From NCBI GenBank assembly GCA_035440445.1, contig DAORMJ010000019.1, positions 1 to 64,000 on the forward strand: a DNA stretch of 64,000 bases. The letters are read 5' to 3'. Position 1 is the first letter of the stretch, and every line of letters starts with the position of its first letter. This document shows, one piece after another, positions 8,253 to 16,964 of the stretch. The notes below the pieces were generated by a model, which was not told the DNA's origin, ran no database searches, and saw nothing but the letters and a program-made list of their open reading frames with translations. The position numbers and the translations under genes were made by a program. The DNA comes from Ga0077548 sp035440445. Lineage in GTDB: Bacteria > Pseudomonadota > Alphaproteobacteria > Rhizobiales > Xanthobacteraceae.

Positions 8253-8875
8253 GCCAGACACTCCCGCAACGCAATCAGGCTGCGGCGCAACCAGGATTTG
8301 GTGGTGCCGAGCGGCACCTTGAGCCGTGCTGCGATCTCGCCATGCGACAGACCCTCAACGAAAGCCAGCAAGATTCCCAGCCTGCGTCTTGGCTCCAGTT
8401 CGTCGAGGCAGCGGCGTAATGCGCTGTTGTCCGCGAGGCGCTCGGCGGCATTCTCTGAAGACGAACTCGCATCGATCGCTTCGTTCAACACATCGCTGTC
8501 GGTCGGCAATTCGCGGCTCGTGTCGCGCAGCATATTCAGCGCGCGATTGCGAACGATCTGAAACACCCATGCCCTGCCCGATCCGATCGACGGATCAAAG
8601 CGGGCGGCATTGCGCCAGATCGCCACGAAGGCTTCCTGCACGACCTCTTCCGCGAGCTCGCGTCGTTTCACGATACGCGCGGCGATACCGATCATGGCAC
8701 CGGCTTCAAGCCGATATATCTCCTGCAATGCAGCCCTGTCGCCGCGGCCGCACCTGACGATCAGTGTTGAATGGTCAGCGTTCTTTTCGTTCACAGACGG
8801 GATTCCAGCGGGAACCAGCGTCACGCGCCGGTCTTCACTTCTACCCCGGCCGTGGATCATCGCGCCAGCGTACAT
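8249..8875 (-). CDS. ECF RNA polymerase sigma factor (SigK/EcfK-like)
   Basis: It encodes 208 residues from ATG 8875, with AGGAG 6 bases upstream. Sigma region 2 is seen at about residues 45-115 (IYRLEAGAMIGIAARIVKRR, EEVVQEAFVAIWRNA, RAWVFQIVRNRALNMLR). Region 4 is at about 150-205 (RRCLDELEPRRRLGILLAFV, EGLSHGEIAARLKVPLGTTK, SWLRRSL). No region 3 is present, as usual for ECF factors. The first 30 residues are an unusual arginine-rich extension, so a start further in is possible. It is co-transcribed with its RskA-like anti-sigma factor and divergent from an exported DUF4394 protein, a likely target. Confidence 0.9.
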   Translation of the reverse strand: MYAGAMIHGRGRSEDRRVTLVPAGIPSVNEKNADHSTLIVRCGRGDRAALQEIYRLEAGAMIGIAARIVKRRELAEEVVQEAFVAIWRNAARFDPSIGSGRAWVFQIVRNRALNMLRDTSRELPTDSDVLNEAIDASSSSENAAERLADNSALRRCLDELEPRRRLGILLAFVEGLSHGEIAARLKVPLGTTKSWLRRSLIALRECLA

Positions 8876-9038
8876 CAACTACTCCTGTCGAGAAGTAACC
8901 CGGCAGGACCCGGCAGCCGATGCAGCAGCATTATTTTTTTGCCCGGCTGCATCCAGATGGCCTGTGCGCCGTGTTCCCGCAGCGAGAGCCCCACTCTCTC
9001 GACAGAACAACGCGAACACCAACCCCAGGGAGTTCCAT
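8876..9038. promoter_or_regulatory. Divergent promoter region of sigma factor and DUF4394 genes
   Basis: This 163-base interval must contain both promoters. A self-regulated ECF promoter is expected from how such loci usually work, but I could not identify matching -35/-10 boxes with confidence. Confidence 0.4.
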
Positions 9039-9809
9039 ATGCAGCATCGCAACTATCTGATCGGCGCCGCTATTCTCGCCGCAAGTCTAGGCACGGCTAC
9101 CGGCGCTTCGGCCCAATCCATCGTCGCTCTTTCCAGCAACACGCTGACCTTCGTCGATGCGAAGTCGATGAAGACGACCGCCACGGTGAAAATCAACGGT
9201 GGCAACGTGATCGGCATTGATGTCCGTCCGGCTGACGGAATGCTTTACGGCGTCACCGACAATGGCTGGATCGTGACCATCGATCCGAAGTCCGGCAAGC
9301 TGACGCAAAAAGCCGAAATGTCGACGAAACTGAAGACCAGCGCCGGCGCCACCATCGACTTCAATCCGGCAGCCGACCGTCTTCGCGTGATGTCGCCGGA
9401 CGGCACGAACCTTCGCGTCAACGTCGATGACGGTAAGGTGATCGAGGACGGCAAGCTGAAGTTCGCCGAGAACGACATGCACAAGGGCGAAACTCCCAAT
9501 GTCGTCGCCGGCGCCTACACCAACAGCGTGAAGGGTACCAAGGAAACCGTTCTCTATGACATCGACGCGACCATCGGCGCGCTCTTGCGCCAGGCTCCGC
9601 CGAACGACGGCGTCCTGAATGCGGTGGGCAAGCTCGGCTTCAAGGTAAATGGCCCGGTTGCATTCAACATCGTCGCCAAGGGCGAAGGCCAGAACGACGC
9701 GTGGTTGAGCCACGCAGGCACCCTTTACAAGGTGGATCTGAAAACCGGCAAAGCGACCCCTGCTGGAAAGATCCCCGCGGGCGTGACCGACATCGCCTAC
9801 ATGGATTGA
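9039..9809 (+). CDS. Exported DUF4394 beta-propeller-like protein
   Basis: It encodes 256 residues; the start is preceded by CAGGGAG. A signal peptide (cleavage near GASAQ, residue 26) leads into a DUF4394 domain covering nearly the whole mature protein: GGNVIGIDVRPADGMLYGVT, IDFNPAADRLRVMS-x-DGTNLRVN, and the C-terminal LYKVDLKTGKATPAGKI. These repeats suggest a beta-propeller fold exported to the periplasm or beyond. It stands back to back with the ECF sigma/anti-sigma operon, which suggests control by that sigma factor. The biochemical role of DUF4394 is not known to me. Confidence 0.85.
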   Translation: MQHRNYLIGAAILAASLGTATGASAQSIVALSSNTLTFVDAKSMKTTATVKINGGNVIGIDVRPADGMLYGVTDNGWIVTIDPKSGKLTQKAEMSTKLKTSAGATIDFNPAADRLRVMSPDGTNLRVNVDDGKVIEDGKLKFAENDMHKGETPNVVAGAYTNSVKGTKETVLYDIDATIGALLRQAPPNDGVLNAVGKLGFKVNGPVAFNIVAKGEGQNDAWLSHAGTLYKVDLKTGKATPAGKIPAGVTDIAYMD

Positions 9810-9839
9810 TCTCTTCCGTTGCTCCCGGAAGAGAGAAAG

Positions 9840-9880
9840 GCCGGCCGCGGAAAAACCTCCGATCCGCGGCCGGCTTGTTC
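9840..9880. terminator. Bidirectional terminator hairpin
   Basis: A perfect 12-pair stem (9840-9851 with 9863-9874) with an 11-base loop lies between the convergent DUF4394 and GST genes. The T tract is weak on the plus side (TTGTTC). Confidence 0.7.
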
Positions 9881-9885
9881 GTCGA

Positions 9886-10710
9886 TTACTTCGGCGCGCC
9901 CTGCTGGAACAGGAGCTTGAACGCTTCCTTGTCCTTGGTCGCGTCGATCACCTCGGAGGCTTCCGGCTTGATCGCCATGCCGCGTTCCACCGCAGGCCGC
10001 GCCATGACCCGCGCAAGCCACGCCTTGACGTTCGGGAAATCATCCGGGTTTTGTCCCTGACGCTCCCATGGCCGGGTCCAGCCAACGCTGGCCATATCGG
10101 CAATAGAATAGTCGCCGCAGATATAGTCGCGGCCTTCGAGCTTGCGGTCGAGTACGCCGTAAAGCCGGCGAACCTCGTTAGTGTAGCGCTCGATCGCGTA
10201 AGGCACCTGCTCCGGCGCGTAGAGGCGGAAGTGGTGCGCCTGCCCCGCCATCGGCCCGAGGCCACCCATCTGCCAGAACAGCCATTCGTCTACCTCGACG
10301 CGCTTGCGCTCGTCCCGTGGATAGAACTTTCCGGTCTTGCGGCCGAGATACTGCAGGATCGCGCCGGATTCGAAAACGGAGATCGGTTTCCCGCCCGGTC
10401 CGTTCGGATCCACGATCGCAGGCATGCGGTTGTTCGGAGCGATCTTCAGGAAGTCGGGTTTGAACTGATCGCCCTTGCCGATGTTCACGAAGTGCACCTT
10501 GTAAGGCAGCGCACACTCCTCGAGCATGATCGAGACTTTCCAGCCGTTCGGTGTCGCCCAGTAATAGAGCTCGATCGGCTCCTGCCGTGACGCTCGGGCC
10601 TTTCGCGCAGGCTTCGCCGCCTTGCGGGAGGAAGTCTTGCGAGAGGAAGCCTTCCGGGCGACTTTCTTTACGGTCTTTTTCGCAGCCTTCTTTTTTACCT
10701 TTCGCGCCAT
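9886..10710 (-). CDS. Glutathione S-transferase with basic histone-like N-terminal tail
   Basis: It encodes 274 residues from ATG 10710 (AGGAG 8 bases upstream). Residues 1-42 are almost entirely Lys, Arg, Ala and Ser (KKAAKKTVKKVARKASSRK), like histone H1 or AlgP tails. The rest is a GST of the YghU/YfcG (Nu-class-like) group: thioredoxin fold with ATPNGWKVSIMLEE, NNRMPAIVDP and FESGAILQYLG, then an alpha-helical domain with YICGDYSIADMASVGWTRPW. These enzymes act on glutathione or glutathionyl disulfides. The tail suggests binding to nucleic acid or another polyanion, which is inference only. It is not a cleavable signal peptide as it has no hydrophobic core. Confidence 0.88.
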   Translation of the reverse strand: MARKVKKKAAKKTVKKVARKASSRKTSSRKAAKPARKARASRQEPIELYYWATPNGWKVSIMLEECALPYKVHFVNIGKGDQFKPDFLKIAPNNRMPAIVDPNGPGGKPISVFESGAILQYLGRKTGKFYPRDERKRVEVDEWLFWQMGGLGPMAGQAHHFRLYAPEQVPYAIERYTNEVRRLYGVLDRKLEGRDYICGDYSIADMASVGWTRPWERQGQNPDDFPNVKAWLARVMARPAVERGMAIKPEASEVIDATKDKEAFKLLFQQGAPK

Positions 10711-10873
10711 GCTTGGCACTCCTGTCATTCAGCATCCGTTCAGGGCGGTAGTGGCCGACTTGCTTAAGCCGCCGGTCCGGAAGCGGCAACCTGTAGGGCG
10801 GCAATGCTGCTCCGCATGTTTCAGGCGGTTGAATTGGGTGTATGCTTCCTGGCACCCATCGATGGGGGACTAA

Positions 10874-11155
10874 ATGCTGAAAAAACTGATCCTTGCGCTC
10901 GCTCTGTTTGGCTTCGTCGGCGCCGTCACGCTGCCGAGCCTGACGCTCGCGCAGACGACCACGACCGAAACCACGAAGACCAAGAAAAAAGCCGAGACCA
11001 AAGCGAAGAAAGCGCCGAGCGCGAAGCAGCTGGCCGCGCGCAAGAAGTTTTCCGATTGCGCGAAGACCTGGACCGACCACAAGAAGGCGACCGGCGAGAA
11101 AGGCCGCAAACAATACAACGCCTACATGAAGAAATGTCTTTCCAAGAAAGAGTAG
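10874..11155 (+). CDS. Small Lys-rich exported protein, PsiF-like
   Basis: It encodes 93 residues with GGGGGA 5 bases before the ATG. A signal peptide (cleavage near LTLAQ, residue 27) is followed by a Thr/Lys-rich linker (TTTTETTKTKKKAETKAKK). The C-terminal domain has the spacing ARKKFSDCAKTW...NAYMKKCL, resembling the PsiF repeat with its two cysteines. The match to PsiF is weak and made by eye. The protein is strongly basic and likely periplasmic. A terminator follows before the DJ-1-like gene. Confidence 0.7.
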   Translation: MLKKLILALALFGFVGAVTLPSLTLAQTTTTETTKTKKKAETKAKKAPSAKQLAARKKFSDCAKTWTDHKKATGEKGRKQYNAYMKKCLSKKE

Positions 11156-11179
11156 TTTTCTTCAGACTGGATTGATCAG

Positions 11180-11212
11180 CACCCGGCGAGACGTTTCGCC
11201 GGGTGTTTTCAT
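11180..11212 (+). terminator. Terminator after PsiF-like gene
   Basis: A 10-pair stem CACCCGGCGA/TCGCCGGGTG (11180-11189 with 11196-11205) is followed by TTTTC. Confidence 0.85.
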
Positions 11213-11227
11213 CTTGGGGAGAAGAAC

Positions 11228-11923
11228 ATGTCCTCGCCTTTTCGTATCGGCTTCCTGCTGTTTCCGAACATCACGCAGCTCGATCTCACCGGCCCTTACG
11301 AAGTCCTGTCGAAGCTTCCGAATGCTACGGTCCATCTGATCTGGAAAACGCTGGAGCCGGTAAAGGCGGTCGGCGGCCTTGCAATCCTCCCCGACACCAC
11401 GCTCGCGGACTGCCCGCAGCTAGACCTGATTTGCGTGCCGGGCGGACCGGGCATGACACCCCTGATGAATGACGAAGACATTCTCGCCTTCCTGCGAAAG
11501 CAGGCGGCGGGCGCGCGTTATCTAACCTCCGTTTGCACCGGATCTCTCGTGCTCGGAGCTGCGGGGCTCCTGCAAGGCAAGAAAGCTGCGACGCACTGGA
11601 TGGCCATGGACATCCTCCCCTCGCTTGGGGCAATCCCGGTCGAGGCGCGCGTCGTTGTCGATGGCAACGTAATTACCGGCGGCGGCGTCACCGCAGGGAT
11701 CGATTTCGGATTGCAGGTCGCCGCAGCAGTCGCGGGCGAAGACGTCGCAAAAATGATTCAGCTTCAACTAGAATACGATCCGGAGCCGCCGTTCAAAAGC
11801 GGTCATCCGCGCTCGGCCGATCCGGCGCTGGTTGAGAAAATGAAAAAACTCGGCGAAGTCATGACGAACGAGCGCCGCAAAAATGCAGCGCTCGCCAGTT
11901 CGAAACTCGCGGCAAAAACTTAA
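11228..11923 (+). CDS. DJ-1/PfpI family protein (isonitrile hydratase-like)
   Basis: It encodes 231 residues. The N terminus FRIGFLLFPNITQLDLTGPY and the nucleophile elbow YLTSVCTGSLVLGAAGLL, with Cys about 101, are typical of the DJ-1/PfpI superfamily branch that includes isonitrile hydratase. An early acidic residue (D in QLDLTGPYE) and THW after the elbow also fit. No AraC DNA-binding domain follows, so it is a stand-alone enzyme or chaperone and not a GATase1-type regulator. Exact substrate is unknown. It is convergent with, and overlaps by 4 bases, the following GST gene. Confidence 0.85.
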   Translation: MSSPFRIGFLLFPNITQLDLTGPYEVLSKLPNATVHLIWKTLEPVKAVGGLAILPDTTLADCPQLDLICVPGGPGMTPLMNDEDILAFLRKQAAGARYLTSVCTGSLVLGAAGLLQGKKAATHWMAMDILPSLGAIPVEARVVVDGNVITGGGVTAGIDFGLQVAAAVAGEDVAKMIQLQLEYDPEPPFKSGHPRSADPALVEKMKKLGEVMTNERRKNAALASSKLAAKT

Positions 11924-12546
11924 GCGCGCGACGAAGCCGGGATCACTTCGGCCGGCTTGCCATAACCGGGCATCGATTCTACCCGCGCTTTCCAGGCGGA
12001 AATGCCCGGATATTTCGACAGGTCGAAGCCACCGTCGGCGGCGTAATAGATGCCGGGATAGACCGAAATATCCGCGATGGTCGGCTTGTCGTTCGCAAGC
12101 CACTGATGGCGCGAAAGCCAATCCTCTAGCACCGCCAATCCCGCCTCGCCTTCCGCGCGATAGGACGCAACGACATCCGGCTCCGCCTTGCGGATGCCTT
12201 GCTTATATGCGCGCGAGCGAAATAGTCCCGGCGAAAGCCGGTCGAAATCCCAATAGAGCCATTCGCGGATACGCGCGCGTTCGGCAGCCGACGCGCCGCC
12301 GAATTTGCCGGACACGTCCGCAAGATGTTCGAGGATCGCCGCCGACTGCACGATGTAGAGATCGTCATCCTGCAGGCAGGGCACGTTTCCGAACCGGCTT
12401 TTCGCCATGTATTCGGGCGCTCGCGTGCCGCCGCCCGGCAGATCGACAATCTCAAAACTGTGCGGCAACTGCATCAGCGCGAGAGCGAGACCGACGCGGT
12501 AAGATGGGCCGGAACGCGGATGCGCGTAAAACGTGATCTTGGACAT
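11920..12546 (-). CDS. Glutathione S-transferase family protein
   Basis: It encodes 208 residues. The thioredoxin-fold N domain has FYAHPRSGPSYRVGLALALM, with SxPS-type active-site serine region, FGNVPCLQDDDLYIVQSAAI (the cis-Pro and the SAAI glutathione-contact motif), and a helical C domain with LANDKPTIADISVYPGIYYA. It is cytosolic and likely acts in conjugation or thiol redox chemistry; substrate is unknown. The stop codon overlaps the convergent DJ-1-like gene by 4 bases. It lies just after the MFS transporter gene on the same strand (23-base gap) and may share its transcript. Confidence 0.87.
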   Translation of the reverse strand: MSKITFYAHPRSGPSYRVGLALALMQLPHSFEIVDLPGGGTRAPEYMAKSRFGNVPCLQDDDLYIVQSAAILEHLADVSGKFGGASAAERARIREWLYWDFDRLSPGLFRSRAYKQGIRKAEPDVVASYRAEGEAGLAVLEDWLSRHQWLANDKPTIADISVYPGIYYAADGGFDLSKYPGISAWKARVESMPGYGKPAEVIPASSRA

Positions 12547-12569
12547 AGGCGGTTCGTTTCCCCGTAAAA

Positions 12570-13739
12570 TTATTGTTGTGCTTCACGGCGCACGATCGCC
12601 GCGTCGATTGCCGCAAACAAAGCGCCCGCACCATAGACTGCCGCCGCGAACAAAGGAATCCACGCGCTTCCGATCCAGTCGCCGATTGCGCCCCCGGCGA
12701 TCGGTCCTGCGAGGCTCCCGACGCTCAGAAACGCGGAGACCGCGCTGAACGCCTTGGGATAGGTCTCGGTACTGGTCCGGTCTCTCGCATAAGCGCTGAC
12801 GATGGTCGGCACCGCCGCAAGACCGAGCCCTACAAAGAGTGCGCCAACGAAATTTGCCTGTGGCGAATTCCCGGCCGCGACAAAGGCGCCGAGAGCGCCG
12901 CAACCGAGCGCAACGCTCAACGCCCAGTATTTCACGCGCGGCGCGTTCAGAAGTGGAATGGTCGCAAACGAACCCGCCATCGACATGACGCCGAGCGCGG
13001 TCCATGTGGCGCCCACCACGAACATCGAGGCTTCGATCACGGTCAACCGCACACCCGCGAAGGTCGCATAGGCCACATAGGCCATGCCGAAACAGAAATA
13101 GGCCAGTGCGAGAAAAATCCAGCGGCGTGAAAACATGCGCGACGCTTCCGGCTCGAGCGAAGCGGCGACCTGCCCGGCGCTTTTTTCTACGCGCAGATGC
13201 GCCGGAGGAAAAGCAATCGCGACCGCAAGCGCGATGGCTGCCGCGATCCAGAAAGACACACGCCAGCCCGCCGAAGTCTCGACGAGCGGCGCGACACACA
13301 AACCGCTTGCGACGATCGCGACATTCATCCCCGACCAGACCATTGCACTCATCAGGGGGCGTCGCGACGCGCCAACGGCATCGAACACGATAACGAAGGT
13401 CGCCATGATCCCGACGCCTGCGCCGATCCCGGTCGCAAGCCGTCCCGCCGCAAGCACGACAAAGCCCATCATGTTCGGCGGCGCGAGCGCGCAGACAACC
13501 GCTCCGACCGCCACCAGAAGATGCGCGTGACGCGACATTCTCCAGACGGCCATACGCCGGACCAGCCACGGCCCCATCAGCGTACCGATCAGATAGCCTG
13601 CCAGATGGATCGAATTCAGGCTGCCGCTGGCGAGATAATCAAGGCCAAGATCGTTGCGCAGCGATGGCAGCATCACGCCATAGGTGAAGCGCGCGATGCC
13701 GACATTGAGCGCAATTCCGAGCGCTCCCCACAAGATCAA
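12570..13739 (-). CDS. MFS transporter, YbfB/YjiJ family
   Basis: About 389 residues form 11-12 predicted transmembrane helices. The first helix GIALNVGIARFTYGVMLPSL has the GxARFxYxxxLP signature of the YbfB/YjiJ subgroup of major facilitator transporters. Substrate is unknown. The start is uncertain: no ATG or GTG lies in frame upstream, and the nearest candidates are TTG 13739 or a CTG at 13775 that overlaps the gatB stop and would add 12 residues. It is the second gene after gatB on this strand and probably continues its transcript. Confidence 0.85.
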   Translation of the reverse strand: MILWGALGIALNVGIARFTYGVMLPSLRNDLGLDYLASGSLNSIHLAGYLIGTLMGPWLVRRMAVWRMSRHAHLLVAVGAVVCALAPPNMMGFVVLAAGRLATGIGAGVGIMATFVIVFDAVGASRRPLMSAMVWSGMNVAIVASGLCVAPLVETSAGWRVSFWIAAAIALAVAIAFPPAHLRVEKSAGQVAASLEPEASRMFSRRWIFLALAYFCFGMAYVAYATFAGVRLTVIEASMFVVGATWTALGVMSMAGSFATIPLLNAPRVKYWALSVALGCGALGAFVAAGNSPQANFVGALFVGLGLAAVPTIVSAYARDRTSTETYPKAFSAVSAFLSVGSLAGPIAGGAIGDWIGSAWIPLFAAAVYGAGALFAAIDAAIVRREAQQ

Positions 13740-13777
13740 GGCGAGAGGAAGCGGGCCTTCCGGTTTTGCCGATGCGT

Positions 13778-15247
13778 TCAGATGCCGAGCTTCTGCTTGA
13801 GAATTTCGTTCACCACCTGCGGATTTGCCTTGCCGCCCGAAGCCTTGATCACCTGACCGACGAACCAGCCGAGCATCGTAGGCTTCGCCTTCACCTGCTC
13901 GACCTTGTCGGGGTTCTTGGCGATGATGTCGTCGACGACCTTCTCGATCGCGCCGGTATCGGTGACCTGCTTCATGCCGCGCTTCTCGACCACTTCGCGC
14001 GGATCGCCGCCCTCTTCCCAGACGATTTCAAAGAGATCTTTCGCGATCTTGCCGGAAATGGTGCCGTCAGCGATTAGGTCGACGATAGACCCGAGCTGTG
14101 AAGCCGAGATCGGGCTCTCGTCGATCGTTTTGCCTTCCTTGTTCAGGCGGCCGAAGAATTCGTTGACGGTGAAATTCGCCGCCGCCTTGGGATCGCGCCC
14201 ATTCGCGACTTCCTCGAAGAACGCGGCCGTTTCCTGCTCCGCGATCAGAACGCCGGCATCGTAAGGCGACAGCCCGAATTCGGAAATGAAGCGCGCCTTC
14301 TTCTCGTCCGGGAGTTCGGGAAGATCGGCCTTCAGCTTTTCAACAAAAGCATCGTCGAATTCGAGCGGAAGCAGATCGGGATCGGGGAAGTAGCGATAGT
14401 CATGCGCTTCTTCCTTCGAGCGCATCGAACGCGTTTCGCCTTTCGCGTTATCGAACAGCCGCGTTTCCTGATCGATCTTGCCGCCGTCTTCCAGAATATC
14501 GATCTGGCGGCGCGACTCGTATTCGATGGCCTGCCCGATGAAGCGGATCGAGTTCACGTTCTTGATTTCGCAGCGCGTGCCGAGCGCGTCACCCGGCTTG
14601 CGCACCGAGACGTTCACGTCCGCTCGGAGATTACCCTTCTCCATGTCGCCATCGCAGGTGCCGAGATAGCGCAGGATAGTGCGGAGCTTGGTGACATAAG
14701 CCTTGGCTTCCTCCGCGGAACGCAAATCAGGCTTCGACACGATCTCCATCAAAGCGACGCCGGAGCGATTGAGATCGACATAAGACATCGAAGGATGCTG
14801 ATCGTGCACCGACTTGCCGGCATCCTGCTCCAGATGCAGCCGCTCGATCCCGACCTCGAACGACGAGCCGTCCTGCATATCGACGGTGACGATCCCCTCG
14901 CCGACCACCGGATGCTTGAACTGGCTGATCTGATAGCCCTGCGGCAGATCGGGATAGAAATAGTTTTTGCGGTCGAACACCGACTTGTTGTTGATCTTCG
15001 CCTTTAGCCCGAGCCCGGTCTTCACCGCCTGCTCGACGCACTTTTTGTTGATGACCGGCAGCATCCCCGGCATCGCGGCATCCACCAGCGATACGTGCGA
15101 GTTCGGCTCGCCGCCGAATTCGGTCGAGGCGCCGGAAAACAGCTTGGCATTCGAGGTGACCTGCGCATGGATTTCCATGCCGATGACGACTTCCCAGTCG
15201 TGCTTGTCGCCCTTGAGAAGTTTGGATTTGCGTACGGGTGCGTTCAT
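13778..15247 (-). CDS. gatB: Asp-tRNA(Asn)/Glu-tRNA(Gln) amidotransferase subunit B
   Basis: It encodes 489 residues, the normal length. Its kinase-like cradle domain starts WEVVIGMEIHAQV, with LFSGAS, SHVSLVDAAMPGMLPVIN, QISQFKHPVVGEG and the GatB signature YVDLNRSGVALMEIVSKPDL. The C-terminal YqeY/tail domain, ending TMLGWFVGQVIKASGGKANP, binds the tRNA elbow. With GatA and GatC it converts mischarged Glu-tRNA(Gln) or Asp-tRNA(Asn) to the correct amide using ATP and glutamine. The gene is 3.9 kb downstream of gatA on the same strand, separated by unrelated genes on both strands. Confidence 0.97.
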   Translation of the reverse strand: MNAPVRKSKLLKGDKHDWEVVIGMEIHAQVTSNAKLFSGASTEFGGEPNSHVSLVDAAMPGMLPVINKKCVEQAVKTGLGLKAKINNKSVFDRKNYFYPDLPQGYQISQFKHPVVGEGIVTVDMQDGSSFEVGIERLHLEQDAGKSVHDQHPSMSYVDLNRSGVALMEIVSKPDLRSAEEAKAYVTKLRTILRYLGTCDGDMEKGNLRADVNVSVRKPGDALGTRCEIKNVNSIRFIGQAIEYESRRQIDILEDGGKIDQETRLFDNAKGETRSMRSKEEAHDYRYFPDPDLLPLEFDDAFVEKLKADLPELPDEKKARFISEFGLSPYDAGVLIAEQETAAFFEEVANGRDPKAAANFTVNEFFGRLNKEGKTIDESPISASQLGSIVDLIADGTISGKIAKDLFEIVWEEGGDPREVVEKRGMKQVTDTGAIEKVVDDIIAKNPDKVEQVKAKPTMLGWFVGQVIKASGGKANPQVVNEILKQKLGI

Positions 15248-15310
15248 TGGGGCTAAGAAGAAATTTCCTATCGGAATCTGAGAATTTCCTATCCGACTTG
15301 CCCGGTCTGC

Positions 15311-16030
15311 TCAACCCAATAGCCACGGCAGCAAAAGCGGGACCAAAATGGCCGTCAGCACGCCGTTCAGACCGAGCGCGATACTGGCGAAGGTGCCGGC
15401 AAGAGGGTCGACCTGAAATGCCCGCGCGGTGCCGATTCCGTGGGACACGAGCCCCACGGCAAAGCCCCTCGCCGCGTAGTTCTTTAAACCGAGCGCATTC
15501 ATCAAGGGCGTCACCAGGATCGCGCCGGAGATGCCGGTCAGGATCACCATCACCGCGGTCAGCGCAGGGTCGCTCTGCATATTCTCCGCCACACCCATTG
15601 CGATGGCCGCCGTCGCAGACTTCGGCGCCAGCGCGAGTGTCGCGATCTTGCTCAGTCCCAGCCATTGGGCGAGCAGCACAGCGGACGCAACAGCGACCAC
15701 ACACCCCACCACCAGGGCCACGATCATCGGCACGAACATTCGCTTCACCTGTGGCAAATGCCGAAACAAAGGCACCGCGAGCGCGACCGTCGCGGGGCCA
15801 AGCAAAAAGTGGATGAATTGTGCGCCGGCGAAGTAAGAAGGAAACGCCGTTTTCGAAAGAACCAGCACGGCCGCGATGAACACGACCGACATTAAAACAG
15901 GATTGGCGAGCGGATGCCGTCCGAGTGCGACCGAAATCGCATCGGCTGCGATATAGGCAAGCAGCGTCAGCGTAAGCCACAAAAGAGAATTGCCGGATAG
16001 ATAGACCCAGAGATCGACGAAGTTGATCAT
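15311..16030 (-). CDS. LrgB family membrane protein
   Basis: It encodes 239 residues from ATG 16030, overlapping the stop of the preceding LrgA-like gene (ATGA). Six or more hydrophobic helices and the LrgB signature PKSATAAIAMGVAE plus GLVSHGIGTARAF are visible. LrgB/YohK/CidB proteins pair with small LrgA/CidA holin-like proteins; proposed roles are control of murein hydrolase export or overflow transport of pyruvate or glycolate. Which applies here cannot be told from sequence. The coupled pair lies between gatB and gatA. Confidence 0.92.
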   Translation of the reverse strand: MINFVDLWVYLSGNSLLWLTLTLLAYIAADAISVALGRHPLANPVLMSVVFIAAVLVLSKTAFPSYFAGAQFIHFLLGPATVALAVPLFRHLPQVKRMFVPMIVALVVGCVVAVASAVLLAQWLGLSKIATLALAPKSATAAIAMGVAENMQSDPALTAVMVILTGISGAILVTPLMNALGLKNYAARGFAVGLVSHGIGTARAFQVDPLAGTFASIALGLNGVLTAILVPLLLPWLLG

Positions 16031-16395
16031 GGCTCTCTCCCCGCTTCGCTGTCGATCTTCATCAGTTTCGCCAACGCCGCGAACGTCACCGCTGTCGCCA
16101 CGAGAGAAACGGCGACAGAAACCAGGATGACGATCAGAAGCTTCCACCCCTCGTCGCGCAAGAGCGGCAACTGTTGTACGAGGCCGACGCCCGCCGGCAC
16201 GAAAAGCAACGAAAGGTGTTTGAGAATTCCGTCAGTTGTTTCGTCCATCGATTGCGGCAACGGCAACTTCGCAATTAGCCAGACCAACAGCAGAGAGAGC
16301 CCCGCTACAGGCCCGGGCAACGGCAGGGAAAGCGCGCGCACGAGCGCTTCGCCCGCGAGTTGAAGAGAGAGAAGAATTGCAAAGGCGTGAAGCAT
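16027..16395 (-). CDS. CidA/LrgA family holin-like protein
   Basis: It encodes 122 residues from ATG 16395. Four hydrophobic segments are visible, with the family motif GPVAGLSLLLVWLI, the conserved LSLLFVPAGVGL and a C-terminal basic tail. It is translationally coupled to the LrgB-type gene. It is a small inner-membrane partner of LrgB, with the same uncertainty over murein hydrolase control versus metabolite export. The reading frame extends upstream of this start but without family similarity. Confidence 0.9.
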   Translation of the reverse strand: MLHAFAILLSLQLAGEALVRALSLPLPGPVAGLSLLLVWLIAKLPLPQSMDETTDGILKHLSLLFVPAGVGLVQQLPLLRDEGWKLLIVILVSVAVSLVATAVTFAALAKLMKIDSEAGREP

Positions 16396-16509
16396 TGTCT
16401 GTAACGAATCGTGAGCCACGGTATCGCCGTAATTTCTACGGGAACGCATCATATTGGAACAGGCGCGATGTTCCTGCGTTTGTCCTGCGTACACTTTGGA
16501 GGACACGTT

Positions 16510-16839
16510 ATGGCTTACGATCCGAACGACCCCCGCAAATCGTTCGAGTATGACGAATTCAGCCGCCGCCCGAGCGTTGATCCCGCGCCTGCCGGTTTCA
16601 CGGGTCTGGTTGTCGGCGCCATCGTCGTACTCGGTGCGTTGATCGCGTTCCTCATGTTCCGCAATGATGCGGACACGACCACGATCGGCATGAACCAAAC
16701 TCCCCCGCCGGTTACGCAGCAGGCCCCATCGGCCACGCCGCCGGCTATGCCGGCACCGCCAGCGGCTGCCCCGGCAAACCCTTCGGACACCGGTCCGACC
16801 ACTCCGCCGGCACCGACCTCGCCGCCGGCTAATAACTAA
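16510..16839 (+). CDS. Small single-span membrane protein with Pro-rich tail, copy A
   Basis: It encodes 109 residues from ATG 16510, which has GGAGG 8 bases upstream; frames open further upstream lack a ribosome site. An acidic/basic N-terminal segment (MAYDPNDPRKSFEYDEFSRR) precedes one membrane helix (GLVVGAIVVLGALIAFLMF) and a low-complexity tail rich in Pro, Ala and Thr. The tail is probably periplasmic. It resembles the next gene in layout, suggesting paralogy. Function unknown. Confidence 0.7.
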   Translation: MAYDPNDPRKSFEYDEFSRRPSVDPAPAGFTGLVVGAIVVLGALIAFLMFRNDADTTTIGMNQTPPPVTQQAPSATPPAMPAPPAAAPANPSDTGPTTPPAPTSPPANN

Positions 16840-16856
16840 GCCCGTCCGTTCACACG

Positions 16857-16890
16857 AAATCGGCCCGCATAACAGCGGGCCGATTTTGTC
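16857..16890 (+). terminator. Terminator between the two small membrane genes
   Basis: A perfect 12-pair stem (AAATCGGCCCGC, 16857-16868, with 16875-16886) has a 6-base loop and ends in TTTT. Confidence 0.85.
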
Positions 16891-16964
16891 ATTGGAACTT
16901 CCGCGGATCGGGCGCGTTATCGCTGCATATTTTCGCAGCATGTATCGAACGCAAAGGACTTGCC

